A stretch of 64,000 nucleotides of DNA from Dermacentor variabilis. Taxonomy: Eukaryota; Arthropoda; Arachnida; Ixodida; Ixodidae. The translations under genes were made by a program, and so were the position numbers. This document shows, in pieces, positions 10,888 to 22,716 of the stretch; within the stretch, counting starts at the first letter, position 1; each line of letters opens with the position of its first letter. The DNA lies in the NCBI RefSeq assembly GCF_050947875.1, contig NC_134569.1, positions 205,338,127 to 205,402,126 on the forward strand, written 5' to 3'. The notes below the pieces were generated by a model that had not been told where the DNA came from, searched no databases, and saw nothing but the letters and a program-made list of their open reading frames with translations.

Positions 10888-10928
10888 CTAGGAATAATGT
10901 TCAAACAGCGTTACCTATGGTGGTATTA

Positions 10929-11451
10929 TGTAACTGCTGGTGAGCGTGAGCCGTGTCTTTTCCTCATATTATTTGCGTGTTTTTCCGCTCTTAACATCTT
11001 AAGTTGCCCTCCACATCAAATTACGGACGGCTCTCCATATTTCAAAAAGAGAGCTCACGTCTGTTCTTTTTTTACGTAGAATGTCGCTGTTTTCCGTGAA
11101 ACTGAACGGTCTACGTAATTTTTACGGCATGTTTGACCGTAGAATTGCGGAATTTTTTTACAATGTGGTCTGTTTGCTCGCGGAACGAATGCCGGAAAAA
11201 ACGGCAGTTGCCTTTAACTTTTCTTTTTCGAGGATCTCCCGCGATGCCGGAAGATCCTCGGAACCACGTACCACGAATTTGGGTTAAGTAAGGTTAAAAA
11301 TAAAATCATGCCTAGCAGCGGTTGTCATGAAACCCAGCAGTAACCGTTCGAGGCATAGGCAATATGAATGTCACCGGTTACTTCGTCTCGTTTTTCTCTA
11401 ATTGTACAGCAGTTTTCGCGAAAACTTAGTAACTGGAAACAAGGGTTTCAA
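10929..11451. other. Unassigned
   Basis: Single-copy-looking sequence after the right repeat copy. No supported feature. Confidence 0.4.
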
Positions 11452-11898
11452 GGCAGTCAGGCAGGCAATGAGCTTTATTTAGGTCCTGAGGAGCGACTCC
11501 GAAACAGCCTTACGAGGGAGGAGGCGCTGCGGACCGCTCCCATGTCGCGACGGGCAGGCAGGCCGTGCCCGACCGCGGCGCCGCGGGCCCTCTGTACGAC
11601 CCGTAGCTGCCCAACAAGGTTGGAGCTCTTGAGCTACTCCTCCCACTCTTCTTCCATGGTGAGATGATTGTGCTTTCGTGACGAGGAACACCGCCAGAGC
11701 ATGTGTTCTAAAGTGCAGAATGTATTTCCGCAATCCGGACAATCGGGCTCGAACGAGTACGCGTAGCTGCTGGCCCTGGCTAGGCTGGGATAGGACCCGG
11801 TCTGCAGCAGGCGTACGGTGGAAGACTGAGGCCTGGAGAACTTGGCGTCGGGCGGGGGATAGAACCTCCTGCAGAGCTGATAGTGCTTTGTAATCTCA

Positions 11899-12467
11899 GC
11901 ATTGCCATTTGTTGGGCGTGTTGGTAAATTGAAAGCATATTTAACGCCAGCAAACAGGGACAGAAGGGAGACGACACCACAATGCGCTAACTTCAACAAC
12001 TTGATTTTCAGGAAGTACACCTATATAACTCGTGCACAGTGGCGCCACATTAACCAAATTTTAACAATAAAAAAAGCCGTCTCCTTATCTAACAAGTCGA
12101 CCGAAGGGGCACTAACACACGCATCACTATTCCGCCAGATAGCCTGAGCCTCAATAATCTCTCGTACACCTTTATCTTTGTGCTTCGTAAGAACCCGGCA
12201 GGATCCATACACCAGCGCACAGCCGCATTCCTGACAGTGAGTTGACACATGACCGTATTGCTTATTTGTCACGTTTAGGCCATGTTCCCGTAATCGGTCA
12301 TTAAGACATCTCCCTATCTGTCCGATGTATTTTTTCCCACAGGACAGCGGAAGTTCATATACAACAGCTTCTACGCAACCCACTGGTGCTTTTCGATGAT
12401 TCGTAGAGCATCCGGCAGCTGGCTTACGGTACGGGTCTGTTAATCGACATATTTCTTAGCATACTTC
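11899..12467 (-). mobile_element. Penelope-like 3' fragment nested in the LINE
   Basis: 569 bp in minus sense, flanked by AATCTCA at 11892-11898 and 12468-12474. Taking out the insertion and one copy brings the LINE motifs TFNEI and EITKHYQL together in register. The fragment is 5'-truncated and ends in the family's non-coding tail. Confidence 0.85.
12021..12383 (-). pseudogene. Penelope GIY-YIG endonuclease domain (open fragment)
   Basis: About 120 residues, open to the stop. GIY-YIG landmarks are clear: VVYELPLSCGKKYIGQ with the two Tyr, GRCLNDRLREH with the catalytic Arg region, paired cysteines in HCQECGC, and REIIEAQAI with the likely catalytic Glu. The domain nicks DNA for Penelope integration. 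The fragment lacks its reverse transcriptase, so it is not autonomous. Upstream CSTNHR matches the Cys-containing linker of relatives. Confidence 0.85.
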
Positions 12468-13295
12468 AATCTCATTGAACGTGTGGAGAGAGTCTTTGTG
12501 GTGCCCTGCGTCTGCGACCTCGCCCGCGAGCGGTGTTTCCCCGCGAGATGAGTAAGTTCAAGGACACGGGCGGGGGCCAGCTCGTTGGCGTTGGGAATGA
12601 CAGGGGAGACCGAAGGCCCCACTTGGACCGGGAACCAAGTGATGACGAAGGGGGGGAGGGGGGGCGACGCGCCTGCCACAAAACAGGCTGGCCGCCTCCC
12701 TCGAGACTGAACCCGTAGCGAAGGCCCTGACCGGCAACCGAGAATCCGTGTAGACCTGTGGTCTGCTCTCGTTCAGGAGGGCGAGGGACCACCGTGACCT
12801 ATTCCGCCAGTGCCGTGGATGAACCCTGCGTTGGCGGGGCGTTAAGGAGGTTGCCCCTGTGATCTACCACGGCCGCTATGAACCGGTCGGACGAACCGTA
12901 TTGGGCGGCGTCGACGAACGCGACCGACCGTGAATCGCTGGGGACGGATCCGAAAAGTGCAGCCGCCATGGCGCGGCGTCTGCCTACATTGTATTGCGGG
13001 TGCACGTTGCGCGGGAACGGCGACACCGTGACGGCCTACCGCGTCCCCGCGTCGATCGCGCACCGCATTTCACTGACGGCAGTTGGGTACCATTCCAGGG
13101 CCTACAGGATCCGCCTCCCCGCAGGCGAGGAAGAGAGCCTGACAACCTGTGCCGTCCACTGTGCCTCGACAACCTCGTCGAGGGTGTTGTGAACTCCCAG
13201 CTGCATGAGCTTCTCCTTGCTTACACCCATGGGGATGCCGAGTACCTTTTTAATGCTCTTGCGCATCGGCGCTCCATGCTTTGTCCTTTCCTAGC

Positions 13296-13879
13296 CGTGC
13301 CAACGATGCGCGGCGGCCACGTACGTGATGTGACTTGAGAAATTAAGCGGTCTACTGAGGGGACAGAGCCCAAGCTACAGCCAAACTGCAAGGAAAAGCG
13401 AAAATTAACAAATTTAGCAGCTGTTTGTCAGAATATTTGTCGATCAACACCTTTTTGTTTAAAAAGGAAGTATAGAAAACGTTGCCAGAAGTGGACTATA
13501 ATTCCGTATGTTTGGAATGTTTGGAATGACGCTTCTACAGTTATCAGTCGAGCCGCGTGGCGTAGTCAACTTTCTGCTGTGGTTACGTGGGTGGTTTCGT
13601 AACCTTCTGCAGTGGGCGCAGTACATCTAGAATAGCAGCGTACTGCGCTCTACGCGGTTGTAAGGGACTAGAGGCCCCGCATCGTTACGCAACTTCCCGA
13701 ATAACAATACCAGTCGGTTTCGGCACCTAACTTGGTAGAACAGCAAAGTAGGGATCCAAAAGTGCTGTGATTGTGCCACAAATATGCATTTCTATATCAT
13801 TCTTCCAGAGCTAATACCAAAAACGCTACTGTAAATCTTAATTTTACACTTTCGCTTGTTTACTTCTTCTTAGCAGTGG
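13296..13879. other. Unassigned
   Basis: No supported gene or repeat. Confidence 0.4.
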
Positions 13880-15060
13880 TGACTTGTTCAGACCCGTACC
13901 CTGAAAAGTTATCCTGGGTACGGGCCTGCACCAGCCACAGCTGGTCATCCGAGCAAGTGGCCCGAAGAGTGGACTCCGGCGAGGAAAAGGAGTTGTTGGG
14001 AAAAGGTTCTAATGCCATTGGCTGAGGGCAGCTCCACAGACAGTGTAAAAAATCTGCCCGGGGCTCTCGGCAGGTGGTACATTGTGGATTATGGAGACCC
14101 GGGTAAAAGAAATGTGCTGGATAGGGGGAAATAAATGCTTTGGTCTCGAGATGACGCTAGATTCAACTCTAATGGAGGTAAGGGAATGGCGAGGGGGAGG
14201 TAAATGTCGTCTACCTTTCGAGTAATACGTGTTAATCTGGTGCTAGGTGTAATTACCCTCTCCTGATTTTTCCATGGGGTTGGGTGAGTGGTCGTCCACG
14301 GTCTGGAGGGAAAGACCTCGGACTTGCACATTAACGCTCGTTCATGGGAACGCACTCATGACCAGGCACCGACGTGATGGTCACCGGATGTGGAAGCAAA
14401 GGCATGCTTTGTAAAATATGTGTGACCGTCTTCGGTGCTATGCCTTGGAGGAAGTAGCGGAATGCACTTTGATAATCGGTGTAGATTTCTGTAATGGTAG
14501 AATCAGCGCCTGCATGCGTCACTGCTAAGGCTAATGCAACCCTCTCAGCCACGTCGGTGAGCGCTGTTTTAATCAAGGCAGAAATGTTAATGCGTCCTTC
14601 CACCGTCATGGCAACATCCGTGACTGTTGCTTCGAGCGGACCGAACGCGGCGTCGACGTAGATGACGTCTTCGCGGTTTTGATAACGCCTCACGTAGTAA
14701 TCAGCCTTCGCCTTCTGTCGGTCCGCGTGTCGGTGCAGTTTCACGTTTCGTGGCAGCGGTTTGAGATGCGTGTTATCCTCATGTTTTACAGGAATGGGGA
14801 AAACGGCTCATTATTAGGGATCGTGCCGCTTGACTCGCACCCCAGAGTTCTGAGCAGGTTTCGCACAGTGGATGTTCGGGAGAGGCTCAGAAGTTGATTA
14901 CTCCTCCGTACCTCTGTGAATTTCTCGACGGTATTACAGATACCAGTCTGTATCAGGCGAGCAGTGCTAATGCGCACCGGCTGCCTTTGTGCTGTCTTAA
15001 CCGCCCACCTGATTACGTTGTTTATAAATGAGCTGGCGACATCGGCGTTAGCTGTGCATG
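13880..15060 (-). mobile_element. Second I-clade-like LINE 3' fragment
   Basis: Minus strand, diverged from the copy at 11452-13295. In order it shows the end of the reverse transcriptase (STARLIQTGICNTVEKFTE, LSRTSTVRNLLRTLG), an RNase H domain and a frameshifted C-terminal Cys-rich tail at about 13900-14250. Several stops; 5'-truncated. Confidence 0.75.
14331..14744 (-). pseudogene. LINE RNase H domain fragment
   Basis: An open stretch of about 137 residues with RNase H landmarks: first Asp in DVIYVDAAFG, Glu in DVAERVALALAVTH, Asp in EIYTDYQSAF, and the WVPGH-like segment altered to TSVPGHECVPMNE. This domain removes RNA from the RNA/DNA hybrid in I-clade elements. It is only a fragment of ORF2. 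Confidence 0.75.
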
Positions 15061-15939
15061 GGTAGAATTCCGGGATTTCTTCATGGCGTACGTCGAAGGA
15101 AAACTATCATCATCAATGGCTCATACCCGCAACTGCAATGTATCGTACCCCGTAAAGCAGAAGCTACAAGCACGCAAAGTGAAGCCAACAGTGCATACAT
15201 TCTTTGGAATCACACGTACAACATAGAGAACAGCATGTCTTTCAATAAAGGAGTGCTTTAAAACAAACATATGAACCACATATTTGATGACAGGAGCGCG
15301 TACATGCAATTCTATGTACGCAGCGCTCCCCGCATACGCTTCCCGGTAAAGATTACTGTTGCACAAGCTGCCGCGGCAAAGGCAGCTTGCAACGTCGGGA
15401 GTGGCGTGGCTAGCCTTGCGTATTTAAAATAACCAGCATATTAAGAGATTTCAATGTTGTTGCAGCACCGATATGGGCGGCAACGAGCTGTGAAAATCAC
15501 CATTACTCCTATTACTACCATTACTCCCAAATAGCATCGGTTATTCCATCCATAAAGCATTGTATACGCCCCTCGGCAGTTGTAGTGGCGGTTGGCAACA
15601 GCTTCGTTGGGCATCCTAAGTTGCAGGGCCACGATTGTGAGTCATTTTTTAAAAATTTGACTGAACAACAACTGCATGTGTTCATTGTGTCTTGTATATT
15701 TTTCCTCTACTTCTTGTTCTCCCTTGACTGTATATATATGTGTACATACGTCACTCAGTAAGCAAAAGAAATTAAAAAAGGTGAAAGCGAAATGGTCTTT
15801 TGAATTCGTGCTTCCATCTTCTAGTGGACTTACGCTATATGCACGTTTACGTACTAATCTTTTTTAGGGAGATCAGCGGCTCGGCGTTTCTATAAAACCT
15901 TTGTTCCCTACATACGCTTATAATTCTGTGATTCCACTA
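15061..15939. other. Mostly unassigned; small ATCATC tail
   Basis: A short ATCATCATC near 15106 may be a LINE tail. Otherwise no supported feature. Confidence 0.35.
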
Positions 15940-16009
15940 TAAATGTAAGGTCGACACGGAACGGGCTGTCAAAAATCCAGAAAAGCTTGTCTCGAGTGTT
16001 GAGAAAGCG

Positions 16010-16867
16010 ATGGGTGTAAGCTGGAAATATTTTTTACGATCAAAACCCACTAAGGAAATTCCGTTTAGAGCTATTGTGTCGGAAAAGGGCACCTGGCAGA
16101 TAGCCGGGTCTAAGTATCTTCAGGAGCACCTTTCTGCGTTAACCATAACACACCCTTTTTATGCTAACAACCCCGGAATTAGTGTGGAGAACCTTAACAG
16201 GAATGACCTTGCTGGCTTCACAGCCTTGAGCATTGACGTAGTTGATCTGTGTTATTGCTTGCCGCATGACAAATTGTTAAGCCATGTTGAAGGTTGTATT
16301 GTAGAATCTAACGATGAACTGGCCTTTAGGAATATATGTGGCGTCTCGTTTGAGTCAATATTGAAATTTTTGACCTTCTACTCGTAATCTACCTTCGTGA
16401 TTTGGCACGTAAAACTATATATGCAGAAATCAAGTGCTTGTATAGGCTCCTGCGTGGCGCTAATATTAAGTTCTATATTTATTGGCGATGAAGGTGGTGC
16501 TATAAACGCCAAGCTTCAAGAGGGCATAGCAGTCTTCAGACATGTGGACGAATATTTGATAGGTATTGACAGATCACGTGTGTCACATGGAATGAAAGGG
16601 ATTGTCGATTGCTTGCAAAAAGAAGGCATGGGTCTAAAATTCACCTCCAAGCGACCGAGCTTACAGATTACAATTTCTTGACCTGTGCATGAATTTTGGT
16701 TCGGATGATGTTTGCTGGCACTACAATCAAAGATCTTCAAAACCTTATTTAGATTTCGCGTCGGGCAACTCAAAAAACGCGGAATTGTTCTGTCGTGCTT
16801 ATGCGCGGCCATGGAAAAAGCTTGCGTGCACAAGTTGGGCACGAGTTTTCGAATGCACGTGGAACAC
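16010..16867 (+). pseudogene. Penelope reverse transcriptase (broken)
   Basis: Family motifs in order: WKYFLRSKPTKEIPFRAIVS, GTWQIAGSKYLQEHLSAL, ALSIDVVDLCYCLPH (motif A with Asp), SACIGSCVALILSSIF, then FRHVDEYLIG where an intact copy has a YVDD-type motif, and later KPYLDFASGNSKNA. Lesions: an in-frame TAA at 16385, a stop at 16679 with a frameshift, and a degenerate catalytic Asp pair. Inactive. Confidence 0.8.
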
Positions 16868-16873
16868 CTGAAG

Positions 16874-17576
16874 AGGAAGCTTTAGCTCGGGTGCTCCTAT
16901 CTAAGTACATGTAAAAGGAGAATTCGTTTTTCTCGGCAACCACAGCACCAAATTTGACGAGGTTTGTTGCCTTTAAAAGAAAAACTTAAAATCTAGTGAC
17001 TGTTGGTTTCCAATTTTTGAGTTAGGTCTTTAATTTTTTATTAAGAACTGGCAAAAATCGCAAATTTTCAAAAAAATGAACTATCAAGTTTACAACTCTG
17101 TAACTCAGAAACGAAAAACGATAATACAATTCTGTGAATTGCATATAATAGTAAATCTAAAGCGGACAAAATTGATATGCTATACATGAATCTCAAAAGA
17201 TTTAGTAATATGTAAATACAGCTTTTGCATAACCTTTGTAAACAGCGTAACAAATTCACGTAAGATTGTGCGCTTTCGACGGTCTAATGGATGCCGTTTA
17301 CAGAACTGCGATATCTGTTTTTGATGCAGAGTTATAATTTTGTAAACTTCGTTCTTCTATTTTTTTTGAACATCAGAATTTTTGAAAATTTTTTTAACAA
17401 AATCCAAGACCTAAATCAAAAGTTTGCTTCCAAGAGTCACTAGAATTTGACTTTCTCGCACAAGTGCAACAAATTTTATGAAAATCGGTCCAGGGGTTAT
17501 CTCATAAAAAACGTTTTTGCGTTTTACATGTATTTGAATAGGCCGCGTCGGAGTTGGGCCCGAGCTAAAGCTTCCT
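16874..17576. mobile_element. Long-inverted-repeat MITE, 703 bp, inserted in Penelope
   Basis: The ends are exact 18-bp inverted repeats (AGGAAGCTTTAGCTCGGG). Weaker inverted similarity continues inward for roughly 200-300 bp per side, for example TACATGTAAAA, CTAGTGACT and TTAGGTCTT in both arms. CTGAAG is duplicated at 16868-16873 and 17577-17582. There is no coding capacity, so it is a non-autonomous DNA element; the superfamily is not clear from the ends. Confidence 0.88.
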
Positions 17577-18130
17577 CTGAAGGCCGCAGGTTACCCTATG
17601 TACCTCATCAGATCAGTTTCTGAAAAGCTCGTGCGCGTTGCAAAGCAAGAAAAGTGCGGAGGTCGTCCTTCTGTTCAAAATCAAGGAAAGGAAAAATTGC
17701 CAGTTATCCCATATGTACATAACATTTAACACGGCCTAAAAAATGTGACGAAGCCTTGTGGTGTTTGGGTAGGATTTTCTCCACCACACAAGCTTAGTCG
17801 TATTTGCTCTATTGTGCATAGGAGGGCAGAGGCCACGTCAGTGGGTGATAGAGGGTGCAGCCAGAAACATGTTAATCATTTTGTCGATTGTGTCTCACGA
17901 GAAGTATACAGAATTCCCCTAAGCTGTGGTCGTATGTAGATTGGCCAGACAGGCAGATGTGTCAACATACGCCTAAGAGAGCACAGAAATTCATTAAACG
18001 GCGCGCCATCCTCTCATTCCGCCTTAGATTGTAAATCATGTCATTGTAAACCCACCACACGAGAAGTCTCGGAAGCCTATCATATAACCTAACTTGCCGC
18101 GCTGTCTGTAAGCCAACCATTCATATTTAT
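17577..18130 (+). pseudogene. Penelope linker and GIY-YIG domain (broken)
   Basis: Reads AAGYPMYLIRSVSEKLV, KLPVIPYVHN, then REVYRIPLSCGRM, a stop (TAG where relatives have Tyr of YIG), IGQTGRCVNIRLREHRNSL and paired Cys. Loss of that Tyr codon and further frame breaks make it non-functional. Confidence 0.8.
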
Positions 18131-18660
18131 ACATCATAAAGAATTCAATTTTATTAATCTATATTCACACGTGCCTTAGATGCATGCTGTTTTTACGCGT
18201 CATCTTGACATGCGCGAAGCGTCAACTTTCTAATATGTATTTTTGCATATGTGCATTAAACATCACTTGTGAGTGAACACGTGTGGTGTGTGTTTCTTTC
18301 TCTGGCGTCTTTCGTGTTTTTAGCGCTCGAAGTTCTCATTACTATTAAGACATCAAATCAAATCAAAATTTTATTTCATGTCTCAACAAAGGGAGAAAGG
18401 GGGTGGCGGGAAAAAGGTGCATTACTGCAGCTTGACTAAGCCTGGCCCCCTATGGTACATATCTAGAGTGTGCAGCACTGATATTGGTACATAACAACTT
18501 AAGTCTAGGCACTTTACAGAAAATGGGATGAAAAAGAATAGTAACATTGATGTACAGGCAGTAAATTGTTTTTTTCTGCAGCAAAAAAAATGAAAAGCGG
18601 TATCAGAGGTATATACAAAAGTGAATACATCAGAGGCATCGAACTCTTTATAAATAGACG

Positions 18661-18722
18661 ACATATGCATATGTGCATACATACATACATACATATACAT
18701 ACATATATATACATACACACAT
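18661..18722. repeat. Microsatellite, ACAT/CATA-rich
   Basis: Interrupted (ACAT)n and (AT)n tract within the LINE 3' region. Confidence 0.85.
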
Positions 18723-19159
18723 AGGTAGGAATACACATGCTCTTGCATACTAATATGTATACAATAATCAAATACAAGTACAGGAATCAAACAGCGCGAT
18801 TTTGCGAAAGGAAATGAGTGCAAAGGGAACGAGGAGACATAGTATGCGGGTTTAATCCACTTGTAGTTAGGGTGTTTAGTAGATCAGCTATGCTGTAGGA
18901 TACAGATAGCCGCACATAATTAGTACAACGAAAGCTTGTTAATCAAATGTCGGCATGTCTTGTGTTATAGGAAATTTTGCGACGATTCGGGTTAAACAAA
19001 TTTACATAATCAACGTTACCCATTCTCAAAATTGTTCTTTACATGCATGTTACACAAAATGAATAATTGAATTCTACTGTAAATTGAATTCGTAAAAATA
19101 TTTAGACGTGTGTTCTTTAGAGGAAAGATTAGCTATAGCATGAGTTGCTCGTTTTTGAC

Positions 19160-21020
19160 CTATAATTTTTGTTTAGTGATGTTTTGTTTTGATGTTGTTG
19201 CCCAGACTAGGTGACAATAATTTAGTGTAGAAAGAAAGAGTGAGTTGTGCACAGTTCTTTTCACAGCGGTAGGCAAGACATGTCGGTGTCTATGTAACAG
19301 TCGCAATATTCTGTTTAGCTTTCCGCAAGGACATTCCACATGTTTGTTCCAAAGTAGATTTTCTGAAAATATAACTCCTGGTGTTTTAACCTCATTTAAA
19401 ATTTTAATTTCCTCACTTTTTAAATACAACCTATTTTCAAGATTTAGGGACTTATTCTTTGCGCGAACCATGACCACTTGCGTTTTTTAGCAATAATGCT
19501 TAAATAATTTCTATCACACCAGTTTAAAACACCCCGAAGCCCAATGTTTGCAAAATTGATGAATGTCCGGACTTGTGCCCCTGAAAGAAAATGGTGGTAT
19601 CGTCTTTATATCCTATCAATTTGATAGTTTTAGCGGTCGAATAAAGATCATTCACGTTAACAATGAAAAGAAGTGGTCCGAGAATACTCCCTTGTGGCAC
19701 GCCATGTATGGGATAGGTTTTATTTTTGAGTTTGAATGATCATGTCAAACGTACTGAGACCGATGTTGCAGATACGAAGACAAAAGCTCGTTTGCGCTAC
19801 CCCATACTCGGTGTTGTTAAAGCTTAGCTAAAAGTGGGATATGGTGCACAGTATGCAATGGCTTTCGTGAGATCTGAATATATACCTAAGACCAGTTCTT
19901 TTGCTTCAAGCGCCGTAGTTATGAATTCTATTTTGTTAGTAAAGCCAATTCCGTTGATTTGCCTTTGAGAAAACCATACTCTGATGTCCAGATCAGCGAG
20001 TGTTTGTCTAAGAAACCATACAATTGCTTGTGTATGATTTTTTTTTAAATCCTCGGAAAAGACACGCAAAATGGAAATCGGCCTAACTTTTTTTGGGTCG
20101 TTTTTATTTCCACCTTTCTGGTTTGCTACCACTTTTGAAATGTCCATTTCCTTTGGAAAGCAGCGTATTTCTAAGCATAAGTTGTAGATTTCAATTAAAT
20201 TTGCAGCAATTATGTCTATAATGAATTTAACTGGCCTAACTTGAACATCGTTTGCATCACGTGACTTGGAATTTCTTAGGCTACAAAACACATGTTAACT
20301 TCATTCTCACTTATGGGAAAGAACACCAGAAAATTGTGCTGTTTTATGATTCGGGGGTATGCTTGTTCTTTTGCAGCTTGCAGGCTCTCCAACGGCTACG
20401 AAATGATCATTCAAAAGATTTGAAAGATCTGCAGTGCGGACAACGCGGTTGTTCACAAGCATGCTGTCAACATTAGAAACATTTGTATGCTTTATAACCC
20501 TGTTTAGTCGCTTCCAGAACAGATCAGACTCGCTCACCACATCGTTAAAATGGGCTTGGTAATACACTTTTCTCGCGGCGTTTAATTTAGCGTTTTGCTT
20601 ATTTGTAAACACCTTGAAAGCCTTAGGTTTGTCGCTATCTTTAGTTTTCACAAATTCCCAGCACGTGGGTTTTTTCAAATTTATCTGCTTGTGAAGCGAA
20701 GTGTTTATCCAATGTTTTTGAGAGTTCTTACATATTCTGATAACCAGATCTGGAAAATGTTTTTTATATATAGCTTTAAGATCCGCACTGAACGCTTAGT
20801 ACATGCTATCTGCGTCGGTACACCATAGAACGCAACTCCAATCATGAATCTGAACTTCAATTCGAAAGGCATGAAAGGAACGATCTGTAATATCCTGCGT
20901 ATGCACAGGACTGCTACGTTTACGTTTTACTTCATTTCCATCAGAAATAAAACCAAAGACAGGAAGATGGTCAGTAATATCGCACATAGGTGTTCCACGT
21001 GACACAATTTCAGTCTGCAT
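19160..21020 (-). pseudogene. CR1-like LINE ORF2: endonuclease end and reverse transcriptase remnants
   Basis: Minus-strand pieces in different frames: CDITDHLPVFGF (endonuclease end, about 20950), VFTNKQNAKLNAARKVYY and ESDLFWKRLNRVI (linker, 20307-20678), KVRPISILRVFSEDL and LGIYSDLTKAI (reverse transcriptase fingers and motif A, 19824-20291), and GKLNRILRLLHRHRHVLP with STLNYCHLVWA (thumb, 19160-19477). No catalytic DD motif survives between 19480 and 19820. Dead. Confidence 0.75.
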
Positions 21021-21030
21021 TTGTGATAAA

Positions 21031-21137
21031 TGTAATAAAACTGAGATACGTTAGTATGACAAGGTAGCCATCCTTGTTTATTTTCACTTCTTCCTCTCCT
21101 CCCCCCAACTTTCCTCTTCTTCTACTTCTCCCTTACA
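21031..21137 (-). repeat. 3' LTR (107 bp)
   Basis: On the minus strand it begins TGTAAGGGAG and ends TTTTATTACA, giving the usual TG...CA ends. It contains AATAAA near its middle. Same length as the other LTR, with about a dozen differences. Confidence 0.85.
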
Positions 21138-21208
21138 CACACCCTCTTTTAAGCCTCACCCCTCCTGGGGTGATACGGAAGGACGTTGCTTACAGCTGCA
21201 ACCTCTAA

Positions 21209-22249
21209 TTATCCACTGTTCGTATACCCCACAGTCTTGAGTACGCCTTGCTGCACATATGCTTTCACCACCTGGAACGGACCAAGATTTTTTACGTCAG
21301 TTCCTGGTAGTCCCTTTCGGACAAGAACAAAGTCGTTTAACTTGATATCAGGTATATGTCCCTGATGCCTCTTGTCGAACTGGTGTTTCATCGCTTCGCG
21401 ATACCTGCTGTGCCCCTCGGTAGGTTTGATTTGTTCAGTTAGCTGAAGTTGGTCGGAAATTCCAAGCTCCTGGTCGGCGGACACTTTCGGCACTTCACCA
21501 TACGCGGAAAAATGAGGGCTACATCCAAGGCTTCCGGTATTTGTCCGGTTATAGTGTGCAACGGCTGCTTCCAGGCAGCACTTCTATCCTCCTCGGAAAT
21601 TTGGGTAAATAGACATAAACTGCTTTATATCATGGATAACTCTCGCCGCCAATCCATTGGCAAGCTTGGGGATCATACGGAGAGCAACACCGCAGCACAA
21701 CCCCGCGACTATCTGCCCATTGCTGAAACTTGTTGCTCATGAATGAGCGTTCGTTGTCAGAGACTACGACTTCCAAATTCGAAAACATCGCTCGGTCAAG
21801 AAGCGCAATAACACTATTTGTATCTTGTTTTCCAGGGCGTGCAGCTACCATTCTCGTGCATTGGTCGATTGTCACTAAAAATGACTTTGTTTGGCGCACA
21901 CCTTCGCTCTTCTTTTTCAACTCGGCAAACTCCACATGCACTACTCCGAAAGGTGCGTCTGAGTGACGCGGTAATCGAGCGCGTCCGGCCATGGCCGATA
22001 CTTTGCCTTATTGACCTGGCACAAATGACATGGCCGAACATATTTGTCTATGTCTCTCTTCATATTTATCCATGTGAACCTTCGTAAAAGTTTATTATAG
22101 ATTCGCCTGAAACCATCATGACTGCCAGAGTTGGGAGTGTCATGGTACATGTGGAGAACTTTTGGAACGAGAGTCTCCGCCACCACGAACCTTCCATTGG
22201 CAAACTGCAAACTTTCGGATCCTTCCCATAGTTTCGTCACGTTTAACAC
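21209..22249 (-). pseudogene. Gypsy integrase (broken)
   Basis: N-terminal zinc-binding HHCC part (MYHDTPNSGSHDG with His, CHLCQVNKAK with the Cys pair) at 21941-22249; catalytic core pieces at 21630-21992 (FLVTIDQCTR, VVSDNERSF carrying an Asp); C-terminal GPF-type segment LNDFVLVRKGLPG and NLGPFQVV at 21209-21493. The frame changes at least twice and the catalytic Glu is not seen. Non-functional. Confidence 0.75.
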
Positions 22250-22289
22250 TTCATGAGTAACTTCGACCGCCAGTCTAGATAACGCATCT

Positions 22290-22640
22290 GCATTCGTCCA
22301 CCCACTGCCTGCCCAATGGATGACCTCAAAATCATACTGCTGCAGTTGGTTTATCCAGCTTTCCTTTTGGCTCCGTTTGACTGAGGAGATAGGTCAGAGC
22401 CTGATGGTCCGTGTACAGTCAGAATTTTCTGCCGTCTATATACGATCTAAAGTGTCGCACTGCCATGAGGACGGCAAGGGCCTCCTTCTCTGTCTCAGAG
22501 TAGTTGAGCTGAGAAGTGTTAAAGGTGTAGGAATAGTACCCTGCCATACGAAGTTGTCGATTTAGTGGAGAACTGCAGTCCCTCTGATACAGCACTGCCC
22601 CTCTACCCTAATGTGATGCGTCTGGGTTCATGTCGAACGG
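22290..22640 (-). pseudogene. Gypsy RNase H remnant
   Basis: Motifs NYSETEKEALAVLMAVRHF and YTDHQALTYLLSQ are readable on the minus strand; a stop lies between them just before LYTDHQ. Confidence 0.7.
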
Positions 22641-22716
22641 CAGGCTGAAGTCCGGTAGAGTTAGTACTGGGTCAGACGAGATGCGGCGCACTAGTTCTTG
22701 ACAGGCTACTTCACAA

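Larger units (their letters stand above)
10222..10928. repeat. 707-bp direct repeat, right copy
   Basis: Same length as 4224-4930 with four substitutions and no indel. Homology to the left copy begins at the first or second base after the transposon end, so both repeat copies abut the transposon precisely. Confidence 0.93.
11452..13295 (-). mobile_element. I-clade-like LINE, 5'-truncated, split by a Penelope insertion
   Basis: Two minus-strand pieces (about 13295-12475 and 11891-11452) form one 3' half of an RNase H-bearing LINE. The first piece has the end of the reverse transcriptase (KKVLGIPMGVSKEKL, LGVHNTLDEVVEAQ), then the RNase H start VAFVDAAQYGSSD and, in shifted frames, VYTDSR-like and ITWFPVQVGP stretches. 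The second has EITKHYQLCRRFYPPP, a Cys-rich CPDCGNTFCTLEHMLW motif and the tail, ending near AGCTCATTGCCTGCC at 11452-11475. Stops and frameshifts show it is dead. Confidence 0.8.
15940..18350 (+). mobile_element. Penelope-like element, long 5'-truncated copy split by a MITE
   Basis: Plus strand. Reverse transcriptase at about 16010-16860, then an insertion (16874-17576), then the linker and GIY-YIG region at 17577-18130 and the non-coding tail to about 18350. With the insertion set aside the frame runs directly from the HVEHLK motif into AAGYPMYLIR, which fixes the boundaries. Confidence 0.85.
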
